From Muribaculaceae bacterium (lineage in GTDB: Bacteria > Bacteroidota > Bacteroidia > Bacteroidales > Muribaculaceae): a DNA stretch of 23,266 bases. Every line of letters begins with the position of its first letter. The stretch's first letter is position 1. Made by a program: the position numbers and the translations under genes. The stretch lies in contig VSPW01000009.1 of the NCBI GenBank assembly GCA_009775535.1, positions 1 through 23,266 of the forward strand. The letters are read 5' to 3'. A model generated the notes under the pieces. That model did no database searches, was not told the origin of the DNA, and saw only the letters and a program-made list of their open reading frames with translations. This document shows positions 1 to 6,864 of this stretch, piece after piece.

Positions 1-1
1 G

Positions 2-217
2 ATTTTCTATTTTGAAGGAGTCAAAATAATGGCTATTGTTTCATTAGGTTTGTTCATAATATCAAAAATAGTATTTATCTATAAGGGTTTTAGATTTTTT
101 TACCACAATTTTTGGTCATTGCTTTACTTTATTTTGTACCTTTGCGCTCTGGAAATTATCCCTGTATTTTTAGTCTACCGGATAGCCGGAATGTTGGTGA
201 CAGGCAAGATGGGATAG
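2..217 (+). CDS. DUF4271 family membrane protein, C-terminal part (cut by left edge)
   Basis: The reading frame is open from the left edge to a TAG at 215-217, so only the last 71 residues are visible and the true start lies outside the window; the ATG at 29 is internal. The peptide is strongly hydrophobic, with two probable membrane segments separated by a short basic and aromatic stretch (YKGFRFFYHNF). It ends in a hydrophobic helix containing LCALEIIPVFLVYRI. This resembles the C-terminal end of DUF4271 proteins, which in Bacteroidota commonly sit directly upstream of the hemD-rnpA pair. The function of that family is unknown. The gene is 29 bases from hemD and probably shares its transcript. 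The family call rests on the short peptide plus gene order. Confidence 0.6.
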   Translation: MFYFEGVKIMAIVSLGLFIISKIVFIYKGFRFFYHNFWSLLYFILYLCALEIIPVFLVYRIAGMLVTGKMG

Positions 218-246
218 GTAGCAAACAAAACTAAAAAAGACGCAGA

Positions 247-1008
247 GTGAAAATAAAAAAAATATTAGTATCTCAACCGAAACCGGCATCAGATAAATCC
301 CCGTACTATGAGATTGCCCAGAAATATGGAGTGGATATTGTATTCCGCCCATTTATCAAGGTAGAGGGTTTGACTGCCAAGGAATTCCGTCAACAAAAAG
401 TTTATATTCCTGAATATACAGCAATAATATTTACTGCCAGGACGGCCATTGACCATTTTTTCCGGATTTGTGAAGAAATGAGGGTCAGCATACCAGACAC
501 AATGAAGTATTTCTGTACTACAGAATCTATTGCATTGTACCTACAGAAATACATTATATACCGTAAGCGTAAGATATTCCATGGCAAGACAGGAAAATTA
601 GAGGATCTATTGCCATCCCTGATAAAACATAAACAGGAAAAATTCCTTTATGCAATATCTGATGTTCATAATGGTGACGCGACAATCCTGGATAAGCATG
701 GCATAAATTATACGAAGGCAGTCATGTACCGTACGGTGAGCAATGATTTTGGTCCGGATGAAGCCTTTGATTATGACATGTTACTGTTCTTCAGCCCACA
801 AGGGATTGAATCGCTTATGAAGAACTTCCCAGATTTTACTCAGGGAGATATTGCCATAGGTACTTTTGGGGCAACAACAGCCCAGAGTGTGCGTGATGCA
901 AACTTACGCCTTGACATCGCTGCCCCATCGTCGGAAGCCCCGTCGATGACCACTGCCCTGGAACTTTATTTGAAAAAGCATGTGTCGGTGGCAGGATCGG
1001 CAGAATGA
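247..1008 (+). CDS. hemD: Uroporphyrinogen-III synthase family protein (HemD)
   Basis: A 253-residue protein of the HemD fold. It would close and invert ring D of hydroxymethylbilane to give uroporphyrinogen III, the branch point of tetrapyrrole synthesis, in the cytoplasm. The start is a GTG at 247; no ATG lies near it, and the N-terminus then begins with KKILVSQPKP, which matches the first strand expected in Bacteroidota homologues. Later landmarks are FTARTAIDHFF (about 62-72), FFSPQGIESL (about 185-194) and IGTFGATTAQS (about 207-217), the last being the typical C-terminal glycine/threonine motif of the family. It is followed by rnpA with a 4-base overlap (ATGA). Many gut Bacteroidales lack complete heme synthesis, so the physiological role of this copy is uncertain; the family assignment is firm. 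Confidence 0.85.
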   Translation: MKIKKILVSQPKPASDKSPYYEIAQKYGVDIVFRPFIKVEGLTAKEFRQQKVYIPEYTAIIFTARTAIDHFFRICEEMRVSIPDTMKYFCTTESIALYLQKYIIYRKRKIFHGKTGKLEDLLPSLIKHKQEKFLYAISDVHNGDATILDKHGINYTKAVMYRTVSNDFGPDEAFDYDMLLFFSPQGIESLMKNFPDFTQGDIAIGTFGATTAQSVRDANLRLDIAAPSSEAPSMTTALELYLKKHVSVAGSAE

Positions 1009-1466
1009 ATTCAGGCATGTCTAAATCACGCCTTAAATTATATAAAAAAGAAAAACTTTGCTCCACTGTGGCTATTGGACAGCTGTTCGATTCCAGTGGG
1101 GCAAATCCGTCTAATGAATCTGCCATTGTGTATCCTTTGAGGGCTGTTTGGCGGAGTAATCCCAGGCGTAGTAGTGATGCGCCTGTCCAATTTTTGATAA
1201 GTGTGCCCAAAAAGCGTATACGTGGTGCTGTCGGGAGGGTCGTTATGCGTCGCCGTATCCGTGAGGCCTTCCGTTTGAATAAGGGCGCATATGTAGGCTT
1301 ATGCGGAATAAAGGTTGATGTGGCGTTTATATACGTGGCAAATGAACTTATGCCATATACAACGGTAGAAGCTGCAATGAACCGTATCCTTTCCAAGATT
1401 TCAAAATGGTCGTCATCCCTAGGTGATGTATCAGGTCAAAATGAAAATTCTGTATACGTTAAGTAG
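1005..1466 (+). CDS. rnpA: Ribonuclease P protein component
   Basis: Encodes the protein subunit of RNase P, which binds the catalytic RNA and the 5' leader of pre-tRNAs. The diagnostic region is residues 67-90: VPKKRIRGAVGRV followed by RRRIREAFR, the basic RNR-type helix that contacts P RNA. At 153 residues it is longer than the usual 110-130; extra sequence lies between strand 1 and strand 2 (about 28-50) and in a polar C-terminal tail. The ATG at 1005 overlaps the hemD stop; a second ATG at 1017 (Met5) could also be used. The 3' end overlaps yidD. The pair rnpA-yidD is conserved across bacteria. The link to dnaA/rpmH seen in many phyla is absent here, as expected in Bacteroidota. Confidence 0.92.
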   Translation: MNSGMSKSRLKLYKKEKLCSTVAIGQLFDSSGANPSNESAIVYPLRAVWRSNPRRSSDAPVQFLISVPKKRIRGAVGRVVMRRRIREAFRLNKGAYVGLCGIKVDVAFIYVANELMPYTTVEAAMNRILSKISKWSSSLGDVSGQNENSVYVK

Positions 1467-1680
1467 TTTTATCGCATGGTTGTTGCGGTTGCCTATATAT
1501 TTTTATCGATATTGCATATCTCCGATGAAGCCGCCGACATGCAGGTTTACGCCGACATGCAGTCAATATGCCATTGAGGCATTGTGCAAATATGGACCTT
1601 TAAAAGGATTATGGCTGACAGTAAGACGTATTTTAAGGTGTCATCCTTGGGGTGGTTCAGGATATGATCCAGTACCATAA
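1441..1680 (+). CDS. yidD: Membrane protein insertion efficiency factor YidD
   Basis: A 79-residue YidD protein, a small membrane-associated factor linked to YidC-dependent insertion of inner membrane proteins. The signature is complete: CRFTPTCSQYA (34-44) with Cys34 and Cys40, then GPLKG, and the near-terminal RILRCHPWGGSGYDPVP (63-79) with Cys67. The N-terminal 25 residues form an amphipathic to hydrophobic helix. I chose the ATG at 1441, which gives the family's usual N-terminus; a GTG at 1423 and an ATG at 1426 are in frame and would add six or five residues. It overlaps rnpA by 26 bases, implying translational coupling, and the TatD-family gene begins just after its stop. Confidence 0.93.
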   Translation: MKILYTLSSFIAWLLRLPIYFYRYCISPMKPPTCRFTPTCSQYAIEALCKYGPLKGLWLTVRRILRCHPWGGSGYDPVP

Positions 1681-1690
1681 TAACAATAAT

Positions 1691-2284
1691 ATGTCATTGT
1701 TTCCTAAAGGGATAGAAGATATTCATACACATGATGTTTCCCGCTCAGAATCAGCGGTCGTAAACATTTCACCTTCCGGAGTGTTTCCCGATGTGATCAG
1801 ATGGGCTAGTGTGGGCATTCATCCATGGAATGCCAGTGTGACAGATGAAGAGACCTTCTTAATACTGGAAGAGATGGCATCAGATGTACGAGCTGTGGCA
1901 ATAGGGGAAGCTGGTCTCGATAGAGTCAGGGGCGGTCTAATAAGCGATCAGGAAATTGTGTTTAGGCGTCAGGTAGATATAAGTGAAAATCTCCGGAAGC
2001 CTATGGTGCTGCATGTGGTCCGTGCATTTGACCGTATACTGCATTTACGTAAAAAGCTTAATCCATCCCAAGTGTGGATAATACATGGCTTTAGAGGTAA
2101 TCCTGTACTTGCTGGACAGTTGTTGGATTCTGGCATGGATATATCTTTAGGAGAATATTTCAATCGAGATACAGCTAAGGTTATACCGGCCGGCCGGCTT
2201 TACTTTGAAACAGACGAATCAAACCTTGATATAAAACAAATCCGTGCGGCAGTTGAAGCCGCACGGAATAATACTATAATATAA
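1691..2284 (+). CDS. TatD-family metal-dependent hydrolase
   Basis: A 197-residue cytoplasmic TIM-barrel hydrolase of the TatD family, whose members are metal-dependent nucleases or exonucleases. All expected metal ligands are visible: HTH (His12, His14), Glu73 in IGEAGLD, His108 in LHVVRAFD, His132 in IIHGFRG, and Asp175 in ETDES. It is shorter than the typical 250-260-residue TatD, a compact form common in Bacteroidota. Start: ATG at 1691, ten bases after the yidD stop. An ATG at 1664 and a GTG at 1652 in the same frame would overlap yidD and add a poorly conserved Asn-rich leader. The last codons contain a perfect hairpin that probably terminates the convergent gene. Substrate cannot be deduced. 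Confidence 0.85.
   Translation: MSLFPKGIEDIHTHDVSRSESAVVNISPSGVFPDVIRWASVGIHPWNASVTDEETFLILEEMASDVRAVAIGEAGLDRVRGGLISDQEIVFRRQVDISENLRKPMVLHVVRAFDRILHLRKKLNPSQVWIIHGFRGNPVLAGQLLDSGMDISLGEYFNRDTAKVIPAGRLYFETDESNLDIKQIRAAVEAARNNTII
2241..2267 (-). terminator. Perfect hairpin, probable terminator of the convergent nuclease-family gene
   Basis: Bases 2241-2250 (TCCGTGCGGC) are exactly complementary to 2258-2267, with a 7-base loop. Read on the - strand, the stem is followed by TTTGTTTTAT, a good U-tract, and it lies 32 bases past the stop of the - strand gene at 2299. On the + strand the stem is followed by a weaker ATAATACTATAAT, so it may also help end the yidD/tatD transcript. The hairpin is wholly inside the 3' coding end of the TatD-family gene, where it encodes the stretch RAAVEAAR. 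Confidence 0.7.
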
Positions 2285-2298
2285 AAGCTTTTTAAGAT

Positions 2299-3354
2299 TT
2301 AATTCTGTATATCAAATTCCTTTACAAACAACACCTGTGTAGGGAAGTGGTCTGAATATCCGTCAAGCCACATTCCTGCAGAAAATGTACGTCTGGGATA
2401 TCCTTGTCGGTTGCCCTCGGTATCGCGCAGGAATTCATGATTGTGGACGATAGGCCGCAGGTAGTGGAACTTATCAGATGGGCCGTTTGCAAGGTTGCCG
2501 GATATTATTATCTGGTCAAAAAGATTCCATTGGCTTTTATATGCCAGTGTGCCTATGCCATCGTCAAGCACCTTCCAGAAAGGATTGAAGAATTCGTGGT
2601 CGCCTATGCCTTCGCGTTTTTTTGAGGCTCCAAGTACTTTTGCACATGACTTGTTTTGAGGATCGTCATTCAGGTCGCCCATTATTATTACACCCATATC
2701 GGGGTTCACTTTCCATAACGAGTCGGCGATATGTTTGCTCAATGCCGCAGCCGCTTCACGCAGAGGGGACGACTGTTGCTCTCCTCCTATACGCGAAGGC
2801 CAGTGGTTGACGATTATGGCGACAGGTTGTCCCATAAGACGACCCACCACACACATCTGGTCTCGTGTACGGAAATATGGTTTATCCGGAATTGATAATG
2901 TATGGTTGGTCACATTGTCAACCTTATAGAATTTGGGGTTGTATAGAAGGCCCACATCCACACCTCGGCGGTCTGGAGAATCATGGTGTACATATTTTAG
3001 GCCATATTTCTTTAGCGGTTCGGCATCTACGAGGTCTTTGACTACAGATTCGTTTTCTATTTCTGAAATACCAATGATGGCTGGTCCGAGAGGTGTTGTT
3101 TTGGTGTTAAGTCGGGATATGGCATAAGCCAGTTTATTTATTTTTGACCAGTATTTCCGCCCGTCCCATTGGCGGGAGCCCTGTGGGGAGAATTCAAGGT
3201 CATATTTACCGTTGTTGTTGATTGTGTCAAAGAGGTTTTCCAGGTTATAAAAAGCTATACCCATCACCATTCCTTGCTTTTTTGTACTTTGGGCCGAGGT
3301 GACCGATGGCATGAATAGGATGGCGGCAACAAATGATAGTAGAAATCGTCTCAT
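2299..3354 (-). CDS. Secreted endonuclease/exonuclease/phosphatase family protein
   Basis: A 351-residue protein with an N-terminal signal peptide (MRRFLLSF, hydrophobic core, likely cleavage after VTSA at residue 21), so it should act in the periplasm or outside. The rest is one EEP-fold domain (DNase I / sphingomyelinase / inositol phosphatase superfamily). Active-site motifs appear in order: YNLENLFD (36-43), SEIENE with the metal-binding Glu, NHWPSR with the catalytic His, GDLNDDP with Asp and Asn, and the closing SDHFP. The position of the YNxENLFD motif is typical of the Bacteroidota extracellular EEP group. Substrate is unknown; nucleic acid or a phosphoester are both possible. The gene stands alone, convergent with the TatD-family gene and divergent from the LtaS-like gene, with its own promoter-like site. 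Confidence 0.88.
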   Translation of the reverse strand: MRRFLLSFVAAILFMPSVTSAQSTKKQGMVMGIAFYNLENLFDTINNNGKYDLEFSPQGSRQWDGRKYWSKINKLAYAISRLNTKTTPLGPAIIGISEIENESVVKDLVDAEPLKKYGLKYVHHDSPDRRGVDVGLLYNPKFYKVDNVTNHTLSIPDKPYFRTRDQMCVVGRLMGQPVAIIVNHWPSRIGGEQQSSPLREAAAALSKHIADSLWKVNPDMGVIIMGDLNDDPQNKSCAKVLGASKKREGIGDHEFFNPFWKVLDDGIGTLAYKSQWNLFDQIIISGNLANGPSDKFHYLRPIVHNHEFLRDTEGNRQGYPRRTFSAGMWLDGYSDHFPTQVLFVKEFDIQN

Positions 3355-3378
3355 GAATTAATAGATTTATATACGAGG

Positions 3379-3410
3379 TAAAGTTAATTATAAAAGTTGA
3401 TATTGCCAAA
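3379..3410 (-). promoter_or_regulatory. Bacteroides-type promoter for the secreted EEP protein
   Basis: On the - strand, TTTG (complement of 3407-3410) is followed after 20 bases by TAACTTTA (complement of 3379-3386). This fits the Bacteroidota consensus TTTG / TAnnTTTG apart from the last base. The predicted transcript start would leave a leader of roughly 15-20 bases before the ATG at 3354. Assigned by pattern only. Confidence 0.5.
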
Positions 3411-3443
3411 TGTGGATTTTAGGGCATGCTGCAATCGGTCCTG

Positions 3444-3475
3444 TTTTTTATTGCGGGATTTTAGTCGTAAATTTG
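3444..3475 (+). promoter_or_regulatory. Candidate Bacteroides-type promoter for the LtaS-like gene
   Basis: TAAATTTG at 3468-3475 matches the -7 consensus TAnnTTTG exactly and lies 29 bases before the ATG at 3505. The -33 region is a T-run (3444-3449) rather than a clean TTTG, so the upstream half is weak. The 150-base gap 3355-3504 between the two divergent genes holds this site and the - strand promoter; nothing else is evident in it. Confidence 0.45.
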
Positions 3476-3504
3476 CTTCTGGTTAAAATTTGCATCTTCC
3501 CAAT

Positions 3505-5304
3505 ATGAAACTTTGGATTGTAAACAATATAATTAAAAACAAGGAAATTTCATTTTTCATTTTATCGGTGTTGGCATTGTATGTTACATCATTGCTTTTC
3601 TATTGGGGGCTTGGAGACTTATTCAGAATTAACCGAACTGTCCCCGATGTACTCTTTGTCTTGATTCCGTATTGGTTTATTTCATCAAAATGGAAGTGGA
3701 GCATACTTATTCCGATATGGGCGTTTTCGGTATATGCAGAAGTAAATATTCTATATTACCGTTTTTTTGATGAAATGATGCCAATGTCTTCATTTTTCCT
3801 TTGGCAGAATGTCGACAGTCTGGTCCTGGATAATGTCCCATCAGTTTTTAAGGCTTCTGATTTATTCTTGTTCGTTCCCGCCATTTCTATATCTGTACTG
3901 TACAAATATATGTTCAGCAAACAATTCAATGCTCCTGGTTTTGTCGGTACAGCAATGTCTGTCAGGGTTGTTGCTGTTATTGGTTCGTGTCTGTTTTTTG
4001 CAGTTAGCCAGTTTGATTTCCTCTTTGACAGGAGCAAGCTTGAGGCTGATGATTGTATTATCGATGAAGGCGTGACGGTTGGGAATTTTGCCAAATCCAA
4101 GTTCATAATACCTGTAGGCGAGCTTAAGACGGACTTGTTTATATTGGGCTGGCCTGCATACGTTTGTAAATATGCTTTATATGAGATGCAGGGGATGATG
4201 GACGACAGGACGCTGACACAGGATGAAATCCATAGGATAGAAAAATTCATGCAGTGGAAGCATGAGAATCAACCCCCTCTTCCTGTTGATTCGGTAAACG
4301 TGGGCAAGAACTTGATTCTTATTATAGTAGAGTCACTGAATTCCTGGGTGGTGAATAATGAGTATGCATCAAGGGAAATCACTCCTGTGCTTAACAGGCT
4401 TCTTAAAGAAGACGGTACGGTCTATTGCCTTGATATGACAAGCCAGGTCAGGGAAGGATATTCAAGCGACGGGCAGCTGATATACAATACGGGCCTTTTG
4501 CCGGCAGCGAACTGTGCAACGGCAGTACGGTATGGCGACAACCGCTTTATCGGTATTGCAGACGTATTGCCGGACTATCATTCGTTTGAGGTGATTGTAG
4601 AAAGCGGTAAATATTGGAATCATCGGGTCACAACTCATAGTTATGGATATGATTCATTATATGAAAATCTTATTGATAAATATGCTGATGTCGATATACC
4701 CTATGATAGGATGCTTTTTCTAGAGGCTGAAATCCTTATTGAAAGTTGCCGCAAACCTTTTTTTGCAGAATTGACAACATTGACCATGCACGCCCCGTTC
4801 AATTGCGAAGGAGTGGATCGGCAGGGATGGATAGATTCTTTGCCGGAAATTAATGATGTCCATAAAAATTACCTGCAAGCATGCAATGCATTTGACAGGG
4901 AATTGGGCGATTTTATCATATGGCTTAGAGACAATGATATATATGATAAATCAGTCATAGTTTTGGCGTCCGACCATTCAATGAAAGTATCAGACGACAT
5001 GCTTCCATACGGAGTCACTCCGGTGACATTTATTGCTGTTAATACAGGTTTGACAAAAGGGATTACAAAGCCAGTCGGACAGGTTGACGTATATCCTACC
5101 ATATTGGATATAATGGGTATAAGTCAATCCTGCCGTTGGAGGGGGTTGGGGTGCAGCATGTTGGATGAAAGGCTCGGTTCGTCAGTCATGTATCCGTCAA
5201 GGGTATTTGGGGAAGATTGCCTATGGGTTGCACGTCAGATTGAAGCGTGGGATGTCAGTAATGATATTTTACGTGGCGACTATTTTAAAGTTGTGGATAT
5301 GTGA
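3505..5304 (+). CDS. LtaS/sulfatase-fold membrane transferase (phosphoglycerol or phosphoethanolamine transferase-like)
   Basis: A 599-residue protein: about five N-terminal membrane helices (around 16-36, 47-60, 65-80, 118-136, 152-168), then an extracytoplasmic alkaline-phosphatase-fold domain from about 265. Active-site landmarks of the LtaS family are visible: Glu276 in IIVESLNS, the nucleophile motif EGYSSDGQ with Ser320 in the place of the LtaS threonine, His429 in TMHAPF, and Asp490-His491 in ASDHSM. Family members move phosphoglycerol or phosphoethanolamine from phospholipid onto a glycolipid or glycan, or are sulfatases. A sulfatase is less likely because the C/SxPxR motif is missing. 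Start: ATG at 3505; an in-frame TTG at 3490 is less plausible. It lies just upstream of rsmH, where mraZ usually is, but a 248-base gap separates them. The acceptor is unknown. Confidence 0.82.
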   Translation: MKLWIVNNIIKNKEISFFILSVLALYVTSLLFYWGLGDLFRINRTVPDVLFVLIPYWFISSKWKWSILIPIWAFSVYAEVNILYYRFFDEMMPMSSFFLWQNVDSLVLDNVPSVFKASDLFLFVPAISISVLYKYMFSKQFNAPGFVGTAMSVRVVAVIGSCLFFAVSQFDFLFDRSKLEADDCIIDEGVTVGNFAKSKFIIPVGELKTDLFILGWPAYVCKYALYEMQGMMDDRTLTQDEIHRIEKFMQWKHENQPPLPVDSVNVGKNLILIIVESLNSWVVNNEYASREITPVLNRLLKEDGTVYCLDMTSQVREGYSSDGQLIYNTGLLPAANCATAVRYGDNRFIGIADVLPDYHSFEVIVESGKYWNHRVTTHSYGYDSLYENLIDKYADVDIPYDRMLFLEAEILIESCRKPFFAELTTLTMHAPFNCEGVDRQGWIDSLPEINDVHKNYLQACNAFDRELGDFIIWLRDNDIYDKSVIVLASDHSMKVSDDMLPYGVTPVTFIAVNTGLTKGITKPVGQVDVYPTILDIMGISQSCRWRGLGCSMLDERLGSSVMYPSRVFGEDCLWVARQIEAWDVSNDILRGDYFKVVDM

Positions 5305-5552
5305 TACTTATATGGGTAATCGATATTGTGGCAGGAGCGTTTTATTTACATTTGTAAACAAATGCTTTTAATGGATTTATATCAGGTATAAAGCGTTGAT
5401 ATATAACTTTTATGCAGCGGGTTGGATTATGGTGTTGATAACTTTTTTTTTATAAACAGGATTTTTGAGAATTTGATTATGTAAATTTCGCTTAAAATAA
5501 GTAACTTTACATGCTTAAAAAGGCATGTATTTAATCATACAGATAAGTATTT
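5305..5552. other. Gap before the dcw operon: weak terminator and promoter candidates
   Basis: AT-rich 248-base intergenic stretch with no credible gene and no mraZ. At 5349-5364 CATTTG-TAAA-CAAATG can form a weak 6-bp hairpin followed by CTTTTA, a possible terminator of the LtaS-like gene. Possible -7 elements of the Bacteroides type are TAAATTTC (5482-5489) and TAACTTTA (5502-5509); neither has a TTTG at ideal spacing. The region is the only plausible place for the main promoter of the operon that starts with rsmH. Confidence 0.4.
5508..5529 (+). repeat. Inverted repeat in the rsmH leader
   Basis: TACATGCTT (5508-5516) pairs with AGGCATGTA (5521-5529): nine pairs including one G-U, with an AAAA loop. 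It lies 24 bases before the rsmH ATG and directly after the candidate TAACTTTA -7 element, so it would fall at or near the start of the operon's transcript. It could be an operator palindrome or an RNA hairpin. It has no T-tract, so it is not an intrinsic terminator. Confidence 0.4.
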
Positions 5553-6470
5553 ATGGATCAGCAAGTTTATCATATTCCTGCACTGCTGCCGGAGGTGTTG
5601 GCGTCATTGGACATCAAACCTGGCGGTACATATGTGGATGTCACATTTGGAGGAGGGGGGCATTCACGTGCTATAGTGGAACGTATTGATGCATCTGCTT
5701 GTGGACATCTGTATGCATTTGATCAGGATAAAGATGCCATAGAGCGCGCATTCTCAGATGACCGCATGTCGTTGATATATGGGAATTTCCGCTTTTTAAA
5801 GAATTTTGCCGGCTTCTATGGATTTAATGGCGTGGACGGAGTCCTGGCCGACCTTGGGGTGTCTTTCCATCATTTTGATGACCCCGGGCGGGGTTTCTCA
5901 TTCCGTTGGGAAGGGCCATTGGATATGAGGATGAATCAGAAGTCCTCCAAGACGGCGGCGTGGATACTTGCCAACTATACCGAAGGGCAGCTTGCCGAGA
6001 TATTCCGTCTGTATGGTGAGTTGAAGCAGTCACGTCGGCTTGCTGCTGCCATAGTCAAGGCACGGAATGGCTCTGATGGTATATACACAGTTGAAGGGTT
6101 GATGTCAGTTGTGATGCCAATGATGAACCCTAAACAGCAGAAAAAGGAATTGGCCATGCTTTTTCAGGCATTAAGGATAGAAGTTAACGGTGAGATTGAT
6201 GCACTTAACCGCCTGCTTGTACAGGCATTGGATATACTGCGTCCTGGTGGGCGTCTGGCTATAATAACATATCATTCCTTGGAGGACCGGCTTGTAAAGA
6301 ATTTCATGAAGACCGGTAATCTTGCCGGGGAGGTGCGTCAGGATTTCTATGGCCGGAATCTCTCTCCTATGAAATTGCTGACATCAAAGCCAATTGTTCC
6401 GTCCGAAAAAGAGATTGCTGATAACCCGCGCAGCAGGAGCGCAAAATTGCGTGTAGCTGAAAAATTATAG
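5553..6470 (+). CDS. rsmH: 16S rRNA (cytosine(1402)-N4)-methyltransferase RsmH
   Basis: A 305-residue SAM-dependent methyltransferase that makes N4-methyl-C1402 in 16S rRNA in the ribosomal P site. Seen: the entry motif HIPALLPEVL (7-16), the SAM-binding VDVTFGGGGHS (28-38), FDQDKDA, the family signature DGVLADLGVS, GRGFSFR and DMRMN, QALRIEVNGE, and TYHSLEDRLVK near the C-terminus. Length is normal. It is the first gene of the dcw operon here; the ftsL-like gene follows after four bases. In most Bacteroidota mraZ precedes rsmH, and it is missing here. Confidence 0.97.
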   Translation: MDQQVYHIPALLPEVLASLDIKPGGTYVDVTFGGGGHSRAIVERIDASACGHLYAFDQDKDAIERAFSDDRMSLIYGNFRFLKNFAGFYGFNGVDGVLADLGVSFHHFDDPGRGFSFRWEGPLDMRMNQKSSKTAAWILANYTEGQLAEIFRLYGELKQSRRLAAAIVKARNGSDGIYTVEGLMSVVMPMMNPKQQKKELAMLFQALRIEVNGEIDALNRLLVQALDILRPGGRLAIITYHSLEDRLVKNFMKTGNLAGEVRQDFYGRNLSPMKLLTSKPIVPSEKEIADNPRSRSAKLRVAEKL

Positions 6471-6474
6471 TGCA

Positions 6475-6864
6475 ATGGTTAAGTTCAGGATTAATAGAAA
6501 ACCAGAAAGCGATACAGTCTCTGCTTCCGTAAAAAAGCGCCGTAAGCCGGGGCTGCTTAGCCGTACTTTGCATGGTCAATTGCTGTCGATTGATTTCTTC
6601 AAGCGGCATTGGCTGCCTGTGTTTGGCATTGTGTTGCTGATCCTGATATATATAACCAATAAATATTCATGTAAGACCCGTATCGAGATTGTCAACTCGT
6701 TGAATGCACAGCTCGAAGTGGTAAAGACCGAATTCATACATGAGCGCAGCATGTATATGAGCGAAATACGTGAAAGTGCAATGCGCCATCGGCTGGACTC
6801 TATAGGGATTAATCTTGTACGGCAGACACAACCTCCTTATCAGCTTTGCTATGATGAAAAATAA
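6475..6864 (+). CDS. FtsL-like small bitopic division protein
   Basis: A 129-residue protein with a basic cytoplasmic N-terminus (RINRKPES, VKKRRKPG), one membrane helix at about 46-62 (WLPVFGIVLLILIYITN), and a short extracytoplasmic heptad-like helix (about 65-110) ending RLDSIGINL. This topology and the place between rsmH and ftsI identify the FtsL-like protein of Bacteroidota, expected to pair with a DivIC partner and FtsQ and to activate FtsW-FtsI. Sequence similarity to proteobacterial FtsL is low, so the name comes from position and topology. The stop overlaps the ftsI start by 14 bases, which suggests translational coupling. Confidence 0.8.
   Translation: MVKFRINRKPESDTVSASVKKRRKPGLLSRTLHGQLLSIDFFKRHWLPVFGIVLLILIYITNKYSCKTRIEIVNSLNAQLEVVKTEFIHERSMYMSEIRESAMRHRLDSIGINLVRQTQPPYQLCYDEK

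Noticed and set aside
836..1396. Long - strand open frame of 186 codons opposite rnpA
   Set aside because: It overlaps the well-supported hemD and rnpA genes on the other strand, shows no recognisable motif, and is a shadow frame.
5165..5371. Small + strand frame overlapping the end of the LtaS-like gene
   Set aside because: Out of frame with a strong gene, no motif, and no separate start signal; it does not encode MraZ.
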